This document shows, piece after piece, positions 9,350 through 15,956 of a DNA stretch of 15,956 nt. Numbering within the stretch: position 1 is the stretch's first letter; each line of letters begins with the position of its first letter. The position numbers and the translations under genes were made by a program. A model generated the notes under the pieces. That model was not told the origin of the DNA and did no database searches. It saw nothing but the letters and a program-made list of their open reading frames with translations. The DNA comes from Rubrobacter sp. (GTDB lineage Bacteria; Actinomycetota; Rubrobacteria; Rubrobacterales; Rubrobacteraceae): positions 1 to 15,956 of the forward strand of contig JADDPM010000041.1 of the NCBI GenBank assembly GCA_016781885.1. Reading direction: 5' to 3'.

Positions 9350-10927
9350 ATGTCGGATACGAGGCTCGCGAGGACAGATGCCATCGACGCACGCCTGATC
9401 GAGCGTCTCAAGGCGCGTATCTCGGCGCCGATGGAGGGGCGCGAGATGTTGCCCACGTTCGTCCCGTTTACGGGAGAGCCTCTGGGCGAGGTTCCACGGG
9501 GAACCGCGGAGGACGTGCGGGAGGCGGTCGGCCGGGCGAGGGCGGCGCAGGGGGCCTGGGCCCGGCGGAGCATCGGTGAAAGGGCGCGAGTGTTGCGACG
9601 CTTCCACGACCTCGTGCTCTCGCGGCGGGATGAGATCCTGGACCTCGTGCAGGTCGAGAGCGGCAAGGCCCGCGGGCACGCCTTGGAGGAGGTCGCAGAC
9701 TGTGCCATCGTCGCCCGCTACTACGCGCACCGCGCGGCGGAGCACCTCCGTCCGCGCCGGCGGCGGGGCGTGTTCCCCGGTTTGACCTCGACGAGGGAGT
9801 ACCGTCACCCGAAGGGCGTCGTCGGGATCATCTCTCCCTGGAACTACCCTTTGACGCTCGCCGTCACCGACTCGCTCCCGGCGCTCGTGGCCGGCAACGC
9901 CGTCGTCCTCAAGCCCGACCGGCAGACCTCTTTTACGGCGCTCCGCGCGGCCGAGCTGCTCGACGAGGCCGGGCTCCCGCGCGACCTCTTCGGGGTAGTG
10001 ACCGGCGAGGGGCGGGAGGTGGGGCCGGCCCTTATCGGGGCGGTGGACTACGTCGCGTTTACCGGGAGCACCGCGACCGGTCGGACCGTCGCCCGGCAGG
10101 CGGGGGAGCGTTTGGTCGGCTGCTCCCTGGAGCTTGGCGGGAAGAACCCCATGATCGTACTCGAAGACGCCGACCTCGAACGCGCGGCGGAGGGGGCCGT
10201 CCGCGGCTGCTTCTCGAACGCCGGCCAGCTCTGCATCTCTATCGAACGTCTCTTCGTCCACGACTCGATCTTCGATCGCTTCATGCAGCGTTTCGTGGAG
10301 AAGACCAGGGACCTCAAGCTCGGTCCTGCCCTCGACTACACCGTGGACGTGGGCTCGCTCGTCTCCCACAAGCAGCTAGAGACCGTGAAGGAGCACGTCC
10401 GCGACGCTACTGAGAAAGGAGCGACGGTACTCGCGGGCGGACGGCCCCGGCCCGACCTTGGGCCCCTGTTCTACGAGCCGACGATCCTCACGGACGTCCG
10501 CGCGGGGATGACGCTCTTCGCCGACGAGACGTTCGGCCCGGTCGCCTCCTTACAGCGCTTCCGCTCGGCTGAAGAGGCGGTCGAGAAGGCCAACGATAGT
10601 CTGTACGGCCTGAACGCGAGCGTGTGGACGCGCGATACGCAGCGCGGGCGTGAGGTGGCGACCCGCTTGCGGGTCGGGACGGTCAACGTCAACGACGTTT
10701 ACGCTACGGCCTGGGCCTCGACCGACGCCCCGATGGGCGGGATGAAGGACTCGGGGCTGGGCCGTCGCCACGGCAGGGAGGGCATCCTAAGGTACACCGA
10801 CGTCCAAACCGTCGCCGTGCAGCGTCTGTTCTCCCCGAGCGGGCCGCCGGGTGTATCCGGGGAGCGCTACGCCCGCGTAATGACCGGCGTCTTGAAGGTC
10901 CTCGAAAAGATCCCCGGCCTGCGGTAA
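9350..10927 (+). CDS. gabD2: Aldehyde dehydrogenase, succinate-semialdehyde dehydrogenase-like (GabD2 type)
   Basis: A 525-residue NAD(P)-dependent aldehyde dehydrogenase. It has catalytic-site N165 in SPWNYPLTL, the cofactor motif FTGSTATGR (237-245), the general base E261 in LELGGKNP, the nucleophile C295 in AGQLCISIER, and ETFGPV (393-398). The length and the AGQLCISIER segment resemble mycobacterial GabD2, annotated as succinate-semialdehyde dehydrogenase; this is recalled, not searched. The substrate is therefore probable, not certain. A C-terminal extension of about 30 residues follows the usual end. The ATG has GAGGAGG 5 bases upstream. No GABA transaminase gene is adjacent. The gene stands alone and ends 5 bases from the stop of the opposing membrane-protein gene. 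Confidence 0.9.
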   Translation: MSDTRLARTDAIDARLIERLKARISAPMEGREMLPTFVPFTGEPLGEVPRGTAEDVREAVGRARAAQGAWARRSIGERARVLRRFHDLVLSRRDEILDLVQVESGKARGHALEEVADCAIVARYYAHRAAEHLRPRRRRGVFPGLTSTREYRHPKGVVGIISPWNYPLTLAVTDSLPALVAGNAVVLKPDRQTSFTALRAAELLDEAGLPRDLFGVVTGEGREVGPALIGAVDYVAFTGSTATGRTVARQAGERLVGCSLELGGKNPMIVLEDADLERAAEGAVRGCFSNAGQLCISIERLFVHDSIFDRFMQRFVEKTRDLKLGPALDYTVDVGSLVSHKQLETVKEHVRDATEKGATVLAGGRPRPDLGPLFYEPTILTDVRAGMTLFADETFGPVASLQRFRSAEEAVEKANDSLYGLNASVWTRDTQRGREVATRLRVGTVNVNDVYATAWASTDAPMGGMKDSGLGRRHGREGILRYTDVQTVAVQRLFSPSGPPGVSGERYARVMTGVLKVLEKIPGLR

Positions 10928-10932
10928 ACCGG

Positions 10933-12324
10933 TCAGAGTAACAGCAGGGTCAACAGCCCGAGGTAGACGGTCGTGGCGAGCGCCAGGGCGAGGGCGAACG
11001 GCCAGTTCTGTTTCGGCCCGATCTGAATCGGGTGCAGCCCCGTTAGCCGTGAGAGCATCGTGACCGCGTTGGAGAACGGGGTGAGCAGTATGGCGACCTG
11101 CCCTCCGAGCAGTATCGCTATGGCCCACAGTGCCGGGGCAGGCCCGCCGTCCAGCGGGAACGCCGTGTTTACGAGGAGGATCAGGGGGATCACGTGTATC
11201 CCGGCGATCCAGCCGAGCCCGGTAACGAGCGCGAGCGCGGGTGCCACGAGCACCGCCGGCAAGGCGTTAAAGAGGTCGCCGACGGGCGAGAGCGCGTTGA
11301 GCTGCTCCAGCGAGACCACGAGTATTCCGGCCAGCCCGAAGAGGGCGAACTCTGGGTGGGAGGAGACGAGCGAGTCGCGCGTCTCACCCGCGAGACGCTG
11401 GAGCGGCGAGGGGCTGCGGAGCAGTGCAGCCGCCAGCAGGGCGATGAGGACGACGACCGCCGCGACGGTTATCGAGATAGTCGCCGTCAGGGAGAGTCTG
11501 GGTACGAATGCGCTCACGACCGCGACCGCGACTACCAGCAGCACGGGGTACAGGACCACGGCGGCGGCGCCACGGTTTAGAGGTGTATCGGGTGGTTCTT
11601 CGATCTGGCCCTTCTCTCTCTGGGCGACGAGGAGCATGACTGCGAGACCCAGGATCACGAACGGGAGCGAGACCGCGAGCAGGCCCGGGTAGGAGACGCC
11701 GGTCAGCGTGATTATGGTGACGGTGAAGACGTTGAGGTTCGTCCACAGGGGGGTGAACGAGAAGCCCCGTCCCGCCCACGTCAGGGCTTCGGCACGGTCG
11801 TGGGGGGCGGAGCGACGCAGGATCACGTCTATGAGCACGAACCCCCCGACGTCGAGGACCGCTCCGAGCAAGTGCCCCAATACTCCGGACGTCGTCCTCA
11901 CGCCTGCGCCCCTGTGCGTCATCGCCGCCATGAGCGCCCGGATCTGGACCGTATACCGCTCTGCGCGGATCGGGTACCCCGCGATGCTCAACACCAGGAG
12001 CACCGCGATTATGTTGAAGTAGATCGGCAACCCCTCGAAGAACGCCCCCGCCTCGAACCGCCCCGTCAGTACCGTCGCCCCGAGCGCGAGCAGCGCCGCC
12101 AGCGCCAGCGCCTTGTGGAACCCGCTCGCCCACGGCACGGAGATCGCCAGCAGCAGGCCCCCGGTCCCCAGAAAGACCGCCATGACCGGAGGATAGTCCG
12201 TGAAGGACGACGCCGCGTAGGCGGCCAGAAAGACCGCGCCGAGCGGCGCCCGCAACACGTCGAGTCGTCCCTTCGCACTTGCCAGCGCCGGCGTGTCGCC
12301 GGTCTTCGCCCTCTTCTGTGCCAA
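10933..12324 (-). CDS. Polytopic membrane protein, possible ion-transporter-superfamily permease
   Basis: A 463-residue hydrophobic protein with roughly 12 membrane segments after a short basic N-terminus. Two related segments, TPLWTNLNVFTVTIITLTG (191-209) and TPFSNAVTMLSRLTG (415-429), share TP, an Asn and a Thr-Gly end followed by a Pro. They lie in the N- and C-terminal halves, as expected for an inverted-repeat transporter with two re-entrant hairpins, for example of the IT superfamily. I do not recognise the exact family or substrate. The start is TTG at 12324; GGAGG lies only 3 bases and AGGAG 11 bases upstream, so the start is uncertain. It converges on the aldehyde dehydrogenase and is divergent from the lipoprotein gene. 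Confidence 0.82.
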   Translation of the reverse strand: MAQKRAKTGDTPALASAKGRLDVLRAPLGAVFLAAYAASSFTDYPPVMAVFLGTGGLLLAISVPWASGFHKALALAALLALGATVLTGRFEAGAFFEGLPIYFNIIAVLLVLSIAGYPIRAERYTVQIRALMAAMTHRGAGVRTTSGVLGHLLGAVLDVGGFVLIDVILRRSAPHDRAEALTWAGRGFSFTPLWTNLNVFTVTIITLTGVSYPGLLAVSLPFVILGLAVMLLVAQREKGQIEEPPDTPLNRGAAAVVLYPVLLVVAVAVVSAFVPRLSLTATISITVAAVVVLIALLAAALLRSPSPLQRLAGETRDSLVSSHPEFALFGLAGILVVSLEQLNALSPVGDLFNALPAVLVAPALALVTGLGWIAGIHVIPLILLVNTAFPLDGGPAPALWAIAILLGGQVAILLTPFSNAVTMLSRLTGLHPIQIGPKQNWPFALALALATTVYLGLLTLLLL

Positions 12325-12410
12325 CGGCCTCCGGTCTCCTAACGGTCCACGTACAGGGGACGGATTCTAGAACATGGTGGGTGACATCATGTGTTCCAGT
12401 GTGAAAAATA

Positions 12411-12441
12411 CGGCTAGCCGGACAGGAACGTGGTCTATAAT
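12411..12441 (+). promoter_or_regulatory. Candidate promoter of the lipoprotein gene, with a palindrome at the -35 place
   Basis: A perfect TATAAT lies at 12436-12441, about 38 bases before the GTG start. No -35 hexamer is found at 16-18 bases; that place is filled by the 10-base palindrome CGGCTAGCCG (12411-12420). This fits a promoter needing an activator or a non-standard sigma factor, but it could be chance. Farther up, GAACATG (12370-12376) and CATGTGTTC (12388-12396) make an imperfect dyad. Confidence 0.5.
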
Positions 12442-12479
12442 CGGGCGGTATCTGCTTTCTCTAACCCCCTGGAGGTGTA

Positions 12480-13760
12480 GTGCCGCGTCTAACTCCGAGC
12501 AGCGTTGCAGGCAAGAAGGCCTGGCCGGGAATGCTGGTCCGGCTCGGTGTTCTCTCCGTCCTCGTCGTCGCGGTTCTGGCCGGGTGCGGCGGGCAGGGCC
12601 AGGGGTCGTCTGATGAGCCTGCGGACCCGGGCGGCAGCGGGGATCAGACAGAGTCACAGGGGAGCGGCGGGCAGACCGAGCTGACCGAGGGCGGTACGCC
12701 TACCCATGAGGATACTGGGACACCGGAGATTGAGGATGCCTCTGGAGAGGCTACCTCTGCGCAGGCCGGGCCGGTCAGGGTCCAGACGAGCGTCGTCGCC
12801 ACCGGGCTCGAAGCGCCTTGGGGGCTCGCGTTTCTTCCGACCGGCGAGGCCTTCGTCACCGAGCGCGACAGCGCGCGGCTCTTGTCGGTAGACGCGGCGG
12901 GCAACGTCGAGGAGCTTCAGACTCTGCCCGCTGGCGGACGCGGCGAGGGTGGATTGCTGGGGATCGCGCTCTCGCCCGACTATGAGACGGACGGACTCAT
13001 CTACGCCTACTACTCTACGAACGAGGACAACCGCGTGGTCCGCTTCCGCCTTGGCGAGAATCCAGAGCCCGTCTTCACCGGTATACCCGTAAACTCCTAT
13101 CACGACGGCGGCAGGATAGCCTTCGGTCCAGATGGCATGCTCTACGTAGGTACGGGCGACGCGGGCGACACCTCGACCTCCCAGGACCTCAACTCCGTGG
13201 CCGGCAAGATCCTGCGTATTACGCCGGAGGGAAGGGTGCCTCAGGACAACCCGTTCCCGAACAACCCGGTCTACTCTTACGGGCATCGCAACGTGCAGGG
13301 TCTCGCGTGGGACGCGGGCGGCCGGCTCTACGCCTCCGAGTTCGGTCAGGATATTTACGACGAGGTCAACCGGATCGAGCCGGGCGGCAACTACGGCTGG
13401 CCGGAGGTCGAGGGTGAGGGGGGAGGGAAGAGGTACATAGACCCCATCGCCACGTACTCTCCCACCAGCGAGGCCTCCCCGAGCGGCGCGGAGATCCTGA
13501 TCGACGGTGCGATCCCGCAGTGGGAAGGCGACTTCTTTATGGCGGGCCTCCGCGGGCAGCGCCTCTTCCGCCTGGACCTCGACGAGCGGGGTAACGTCGT
13601 GGAGCGGGAGGAGTTCCTGCGGGGCGAGGCCGGACGGCTGCGTCACGTAGAGCAAGCCCCCGACGGCTCGCTCTGGGTCCTCACGAGCAATCGCGACGGT
13701 CGCGGCAACCCCATCCCCGACGACGACCGCATCCTCCGCCTCGGCCCCGCGAGCGGCTAG
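12480..13760 (+). CDS. Lipoprotein with glucose/sorbosone dehydrogenase (PQQ-type) beta-propeller domain
   Basis: A 426-residue exported protein. Residues 1-35 are a signal peptide with basic residues, a hydrophobic core and the lipobox LAGC (33-36), so C36 should be lipidated and the protein anchored on the outer face of the membrane. A linker rich in Gly, Ser, Glu and Thr (about 37-97) separates it from the propeller domain (about 100-424). That domain has EAPWGLAF (111-118), the catalytic-base His H208 in NSYHDGGRIAFGPDG, LYVGTGD, and YGHRNVQG (267-274), as in soluble PQQ glucose dehydrogenase and Asd-type aldose dehydrogenases. It probably oxidises sugars or related alcohols outside the cell with PQQ. 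No PQQ biosynthesis gene is in the window. The GTG start follows GGAGG after 4 bases. Confidence 0.9.
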   Translation: MPRLTPSSVAGKKAWPGMLVRLGVLSVLVVAVLAGCGGQGQGSSDEPADPGGSGDQTESQGSGGQTELTEGGTPTHEDTGTPEIEDASGEATSAQAGPVRVQTSVVATGLEAPWGLAFLPTGEAFVTERDSARLLSVDAAGNVEELQTLPAGGRGEGGLLGIALSPDYETDGLIYAYYSTNEDNRVVRFRLGENPEPVFTGIPVNSYHDGGRIAFGPDGMLYVGTGDAGDTSTSQDLNSVAGKILRITPEGRVPQDNPFPNNPVYSYGHRNVQGLAWDAGGRLYASEFGQDIYDEVNRIEPGGNYGWPEVEGEGGGKRYIDPIATYSPTSEASPSGAEILIDGAIPQWEGDFFMAGLRGQRLFRLDLDERGNVVEREEFLRGEAGRLRHVEQAPDGSLWVLTSNRDGRGNPIPDDDRILRLGPASG

Positions 13761-13764
13761 GAAC

Positions 13765-13787
13765 GCGAGCGTCTCGCGGAACGAGAC
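13765..13787 (+). terminator. Two overlapping, mutually exclusive hairpins after the lipoprotein gene
   Basis: GCGAG/CTCGC (13765-13769 and 13773-13777) and GTCTCG/CGAGAC (13771-13776 and 13782-13787) share bases, so only one can form at a time. They begin 5 bases after the stop at 13760. No T-run follows. They may act as a terminator or as a leader element for the next gene. Confidence 0.4.
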
Positions 13788-13837
13788 CGTGGTACTGTCG
13801 TGGAGCGGAAGATATAACCGAACCGAAAGGATATGTG

Positions 13838-14689
13838 ATGTCGGAAGAGAGACACAATACAGCAACCTTCGAGCTGGGGGGCGATCTCCCCGTAAACCGC
13901 CTGGGGTTCGGGGCGATGCGGATCACCGGCAAGGGCATCTGGGGAGAGCCGGATGACCCGGAAGAGGCCACGGCTGTGCTCAGGCGCGCAGTGGAGCTCG
14001 GGGTCAACCTCATAGACACAGCCGACTCCTACGGTCCAGAGGTATCGGAGCATCTCATCGGCGAGACGCTATATCCTTATCCCGAAGACATGGTCATCGC
14101 TACCAAGGGCGGTCTCGTGCGCGGGGGACCGGGAGAGTGGGAGCCAAACGGGCGGCCCGAGCACCTACGCGAGGCGTGTGAGGGAAGCCTCGAGCGCCTG
14201 AAGCTGGAGCGCATAGACCTCTACCAGTTGCATCGTATAGACCCTAAAGTCCCGGAGGAGGAGCAGTTCGGCGTCCTCTCCGAGCTGCGTGATGAGGGAA
14301 AGATCCGTTACGTCGGCCTCTCCGAGGTAGATGTCGAGAAGATACAGCGGGCGCAGAAGGTCGTGCCGATAGTCTCCGTGCAGAATCGCTACAACCTCAC
14401 CGACCGCGGCTCCGAGGACGTGCTCGACTACTGCGAGCGTGAGGGGATCGCCTTCATCCCCTGGTTCCCGCTGGCAGTCGGCGAGCTGGCGCGTCCTGGT
14501 GGCGCTCTCGACGAGATCGCCAGCCGCCACGACGCGACCCCGGGTCAGGTTGCTCTCGCCTGGCTCCTCGCGCGCTCCCCGGTGATGCTCCCCATACCGG
14601 GGACCTCCTCCGTCGAACACCTCGAAGAAAACGTTGCTGCCGCCGACCTGCGTCTCACCGACGAGGAGATAGCCGAGCTCACCGGCTGA
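13838..14689 (+). CDS. Aldo/keto reductase, pyridoxal reductase (PdxI/YdbC)-like
   Basis: A 283-residue NADPH-dependent reductase with a full TIM-barrel. The catalytic tetrad is present: D60 and Y65 in LIDTADSYG, K90 in IATKGG, and H132 in YQLHRID. The C-terminal NADP-binding segment IPGTSSVEHLEENV (about 256-269) is also present. The N-terminal VNRLGFGAMRITGKGIWG (19-36) and the phrase IPGTSSV closely recall E. coli YdbC (PdxI, pyridoxal reductase). The family is sure; the substrate is a suggestion. ATG at 13838 is chosen because AAAGGA lies 6 bases upstream; a GTG just before it is also possible. TATAAC (13813-13818) could be a -10 element, but no -35 was found. No other vitamin B6 gene is near. 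Confidence 0.88.
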   Translation: MSEERHNTATFELGGDLPVNRLGFGAMRITGKGIWGEPDDPEEATAVLRRAVELGVNLIDTADSYGPEVSEHLIGETLYPYPEDMVIATKGGLVRGGPGEWEPNGRPEHLREACEGSLERLKLERIDLYQLHRIDPKVPEEEQFGVLSELRDEGKIRYVGLSEVDVEKIQRAQKVVPIVSVQNRYNLTDRGSEDVLDYCEREGIAFIPWFPLAVGELARPGGALDEIASRHDATPGQVALAWLLARSPVMLPIPGTSSVEHLEENVAAADLRLTDEEIAELTG

Positions 14690-14988
14690 CCAGGTAGCCC
14701 TTAAACCAAGCCCGGCCTCGCCGTTCGTGGAGCGGCGGGGCGGCCTATTCGGTAGTCCCTACCGGGGACCCGATATTGCTCGAAACCGCTTCTGGCACCG
14801 CACCCCTCGCGCAGGGAGTAGCGGCCCGTCGTGCGTATCACTTGTCTGCTTTCGCCTTCAACCGCCTGACCTAGCTTCCGGGGCGATACCGGCTCTGCTT
14901 TCGTGCGTGGTGTTACACTGCGGTTTAGTTTCAGCCTTCATATGATGAGCAAAGCTCGGAGTCGCGGGCGAGACCAGGAGGTACGGAG
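14690..14988. other. Region of about 300 bases without a gene
   Basis: After the reductase gene, GGCC (14714-14717) and CGCCG (14719-14723) can pair with CGGCG (14733-14737) and GGCC (14741-14744) as an imperfect hairpin followed by TATTC, a possible terminator. A small GTCCC/GGGAC stem lies at 14755-14769. The rest shows no convincing ORF, no repeat and no clear promoter. TATGAT at 14941-14946 is a possible -10 for the next gene without a matching -35. Confidence 0.4.
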
Positions 14989-15627
14989 ATGGACTTCGCA
15001 AGGAACCTTTTCGGTGGTTCTCAGAAGGATCACGAGGACTTCGCCAATTGCTAACAGCAAGGACCGCGGGCGGTCTCAGATGAGGAGGCGACAGCGCGCT
15101 ACCAGCAGGTGGCCCCGAACCTTCCCCCTGATGTCTACCAGCAGTCCGCGCAGGACGTCTTCTCGCAGATGACGCCCCAGCAGCGCCTGCAGTTTGGCCA
15201 GCAGTTGATCCAATCTGCCCAACAGCAGGGTCACAGTTTCCCGGACGTGAACAAGGACGGCATAGACGACCGCCTCCAGGACCCCGATTACCTGGCGCGG
15301 ACGACGGCCCGGCTCGACCAGCAACAGCCCGGGCTGCTCGGCCAACTGCTCGGTGGACTCAGCGGGGGAGGGCACGCGGCGGGCAGCCATGCGAGTGGAG
15401 GACACGGGAGCAGCGGAGGCGGGATGTTGAGCAACCCGCTCGCGAAGGGCGTGCTCGGCGGCATCGCGGCGTATGGCGTCTCGCGGATGCTCGGCGGCGG
15501 ACATCATCACCGCAGCCGTCACCGCGGTCACGGCTTCTTCGACTTCGGAGGACCCGAAATGAACCTCGGCACCGACGACGCGTTCGAAGGAGACTTCGGC
15601 GAGATGGACTCTGGGGGCGACGACTAG
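14989..15627 (+). pseudogene. Gln/Gly/His-rich protein gene interrupted by an in-frame TAA at codon 22
   Basis: AGGAGG (14976-14981) sits 7 bases before ATG (14989), which opens a frame reading MDFARNLFGGSQKDHEDF and ending at TAA (15052-15054). The same frame then runs uninterrupted to 15627, starting QQGPRAVSDEEATARYQQ. The frame is kept, so a single base change (for example TAC to TAA) explains the break. The intact product would be about 212 residues. A helical Gln-rich part precedes the loop DVNKDGIDDRL, which resembles a calcium-binding DxNxDGxxD loop. A Gly/Ser/His-rich stretch and a hydrophobic segment (LAKGVLGGIAAYGVSRML) follow, then a His/Arg-rich run and an acidic tail. I do not recognise a function. 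A GTG at 15109 lacks a usable ribosome binding site, so restart is unlikely to rescue the protein. The cause may be mutation or a sequencing error. Confidence 0.65.
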
Positions 15628-15631
15628 GCCG

Positions 15632-15649
15632 GGTAGCTGCCTCACTACC
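15632..15649. terminator. Possible shared terminator hairpin between convergent genes
   Basis: GGTAG (15632-15636) pairs with CTACC (15645-15649) around an 8-base loop, in the 36-base gap between the stops of the disrupted gene and clpS. There is no T-run on either strand. Support is weak. Confidence 0.3.
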
Positions 15650-15663
15650 ACGGGAGACCGGGC

Positions 15664-15956
15664 TTAGCCGGAGGCCGGCTCTACAACGGCCGACATCGAA
15701 CCCTTGCAGCGCGGAATAAGCGGATCGGGGCCGAAGGCGTGAATCTGGTCGCGTTTCAATTCGGCTTGCTCCAGGTTAGTGGTGGCGACGACGACCCTGC
15801 CGGTGGTATCCACCTCTACCGCCATCTTGTAGCCCTTCTCCGGTGAGTGCCCGAAGAGCTTCTTGAGCATATAGATCACGTACTCGAAGCTGTGCTCGTC
15901 GTCGTCGAGCAGGACCACGTTGTAGGGCGGCAGCCCTTCCGTCTTCTGCTTTTTCT
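15664..15956 (-). CDS. clpS: ATP-dependent Clp protease adaptor ClpS (5' end beyond the window)
   Basis: The visible 97 residues match ClpS, the adaptor that brings N-degron substrates to the ClpAP or ClpCP protease. Recognisable parts are PPYNVVLLDDDEHSFEYVI, the helix FGHSPEKGYKMAVEV, and the C-terminal ELKRDQIHAFGPDPLIPRCKGSM. The DDDEH segment belongs to the N-end binding pocket, and the region HSPEKGYKMAVEVD is well conserved. A GTG at 15918 is not the true start: the conserved PPYN lies upstream in frame, and the frame is open to the edge with KKQKTEGL. The first codons are therefore missing. In actinobacteria the partner is usually ClpC1; no protease gene is visible here. Confidence 0.93.
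   Translation of the reverse strand, partial: KKQKTEGLPPYNVVLLDDDEHSFEYVIYMLKKLFGHSPEKGYKMAVEVDTTGRVVVATTNLEQAELKRDQIHAFGPDPLIPRCKGSMSAVVEPASG

Noticed and set aside
9284..10369. Minus-strand open frame of 361 codons opposite the aldehyde dehydrogenase
   Set aside because: The aldehyde dehydrogenase on the plus strand has every catalytic motif; the antisense product resembles nothing.
12654..13865. Long minus-strand open frame of about 400 codons opposite the lipoprotein gene
   Set aside because: It mirrors a clear propeller protein, lacks recognisable domains and has the Arg/Val/Asp-rich content of a GC-rich antisense frame.
14727..14945. Plus-strand 72-codon open frame between the reductase and the Gln/Gly/His-rich gene
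   Set aside because: No ribosome binding site, no protein-like composition, and it overlaps a probable terminator hairpin.

Overview
The window looks like a stretch of chromosome from a high-GC actinobacterium-like bacterium. Gene content and protein style (ClpS, a FadN-type beta-oxidation fusion, GabD2-like dehydrogenase, many TTG and GTG starts behind strong GGAGG sites) suggest a Rubrobacter-like lineage. That placement is inference from recalled sequence style, not a search. There are no tRNA or rRNA genes, no CRISPR array, no transposase and no phage genes. It reads as ordinary metabolic chromosome with some unusual details.

Positions 1-5568: a small leftward start signal at the left edge is followed by a leftward NAD(P)H:quinone-reductase-like dehydrogenase (273-1289) and a leftward acyl-CoA dehydrogenase (1383-2567). 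A short divergent control region (about 2568-2682) holds a near-perfect dyad, TTGTCAA-TT-TTGACAA, which overlaps the -35 element of a well-spaced leftward promoter. A rightward PadR-family regulator (2683-3072) begins 18 bases past the dyad. Downstream comes a 791-residue hydroxyacyl-CoA dehydrogenase/enoyl-CoA hydratase fusion (3193-5568).

Positions 5569-9173: a thiolase (5671-6849) completes a beta-oxidation module, so oxidation, hydration, second oxidation and thiolysis are all encoded around one PadR regulator. A strong hairpin ends that unit. Next come a metallo-beta-lactamase-fold hydrolase gene broken by an in-frame TAG (6916-7929), a hemolysin III/PAQR-type membrane protein overlapping its end (7901-8587), and a small DUF1772-type membrane protein (8676-9173).

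Positions 9174-13760: a succinate-semialdehyde-dehydrogenase-like enzyme (9350-10927) converges, with 5 bases between stops, on a leftward polytopic membrane protein (10933-12324). A divergent region with a perfect TATAAT then leads to a lipoprotein carrying a glucose/sorbosone dehydrogenase-type beta-propeller (12480-13760).

Positions 13761-15956: an aldo/keto reductase resembling pyridoxal reductase PdxI/YdbC (13838-14689) is followed by about 300 bases without a gene. Then comes a Gln-, Gly- and His-rich protein gene interrupted by an in-frame TAA soon after its start (14989-15627). The window ends inside a leftward clpS gene (15664-15956, 5' end missing).

The most notable points are the divergent PadR/beta-oxidation switch and two otherwise intact genes each interrupted by a single in-frame stop. 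I found no convincing evidence of a wholly new multi-gene system.
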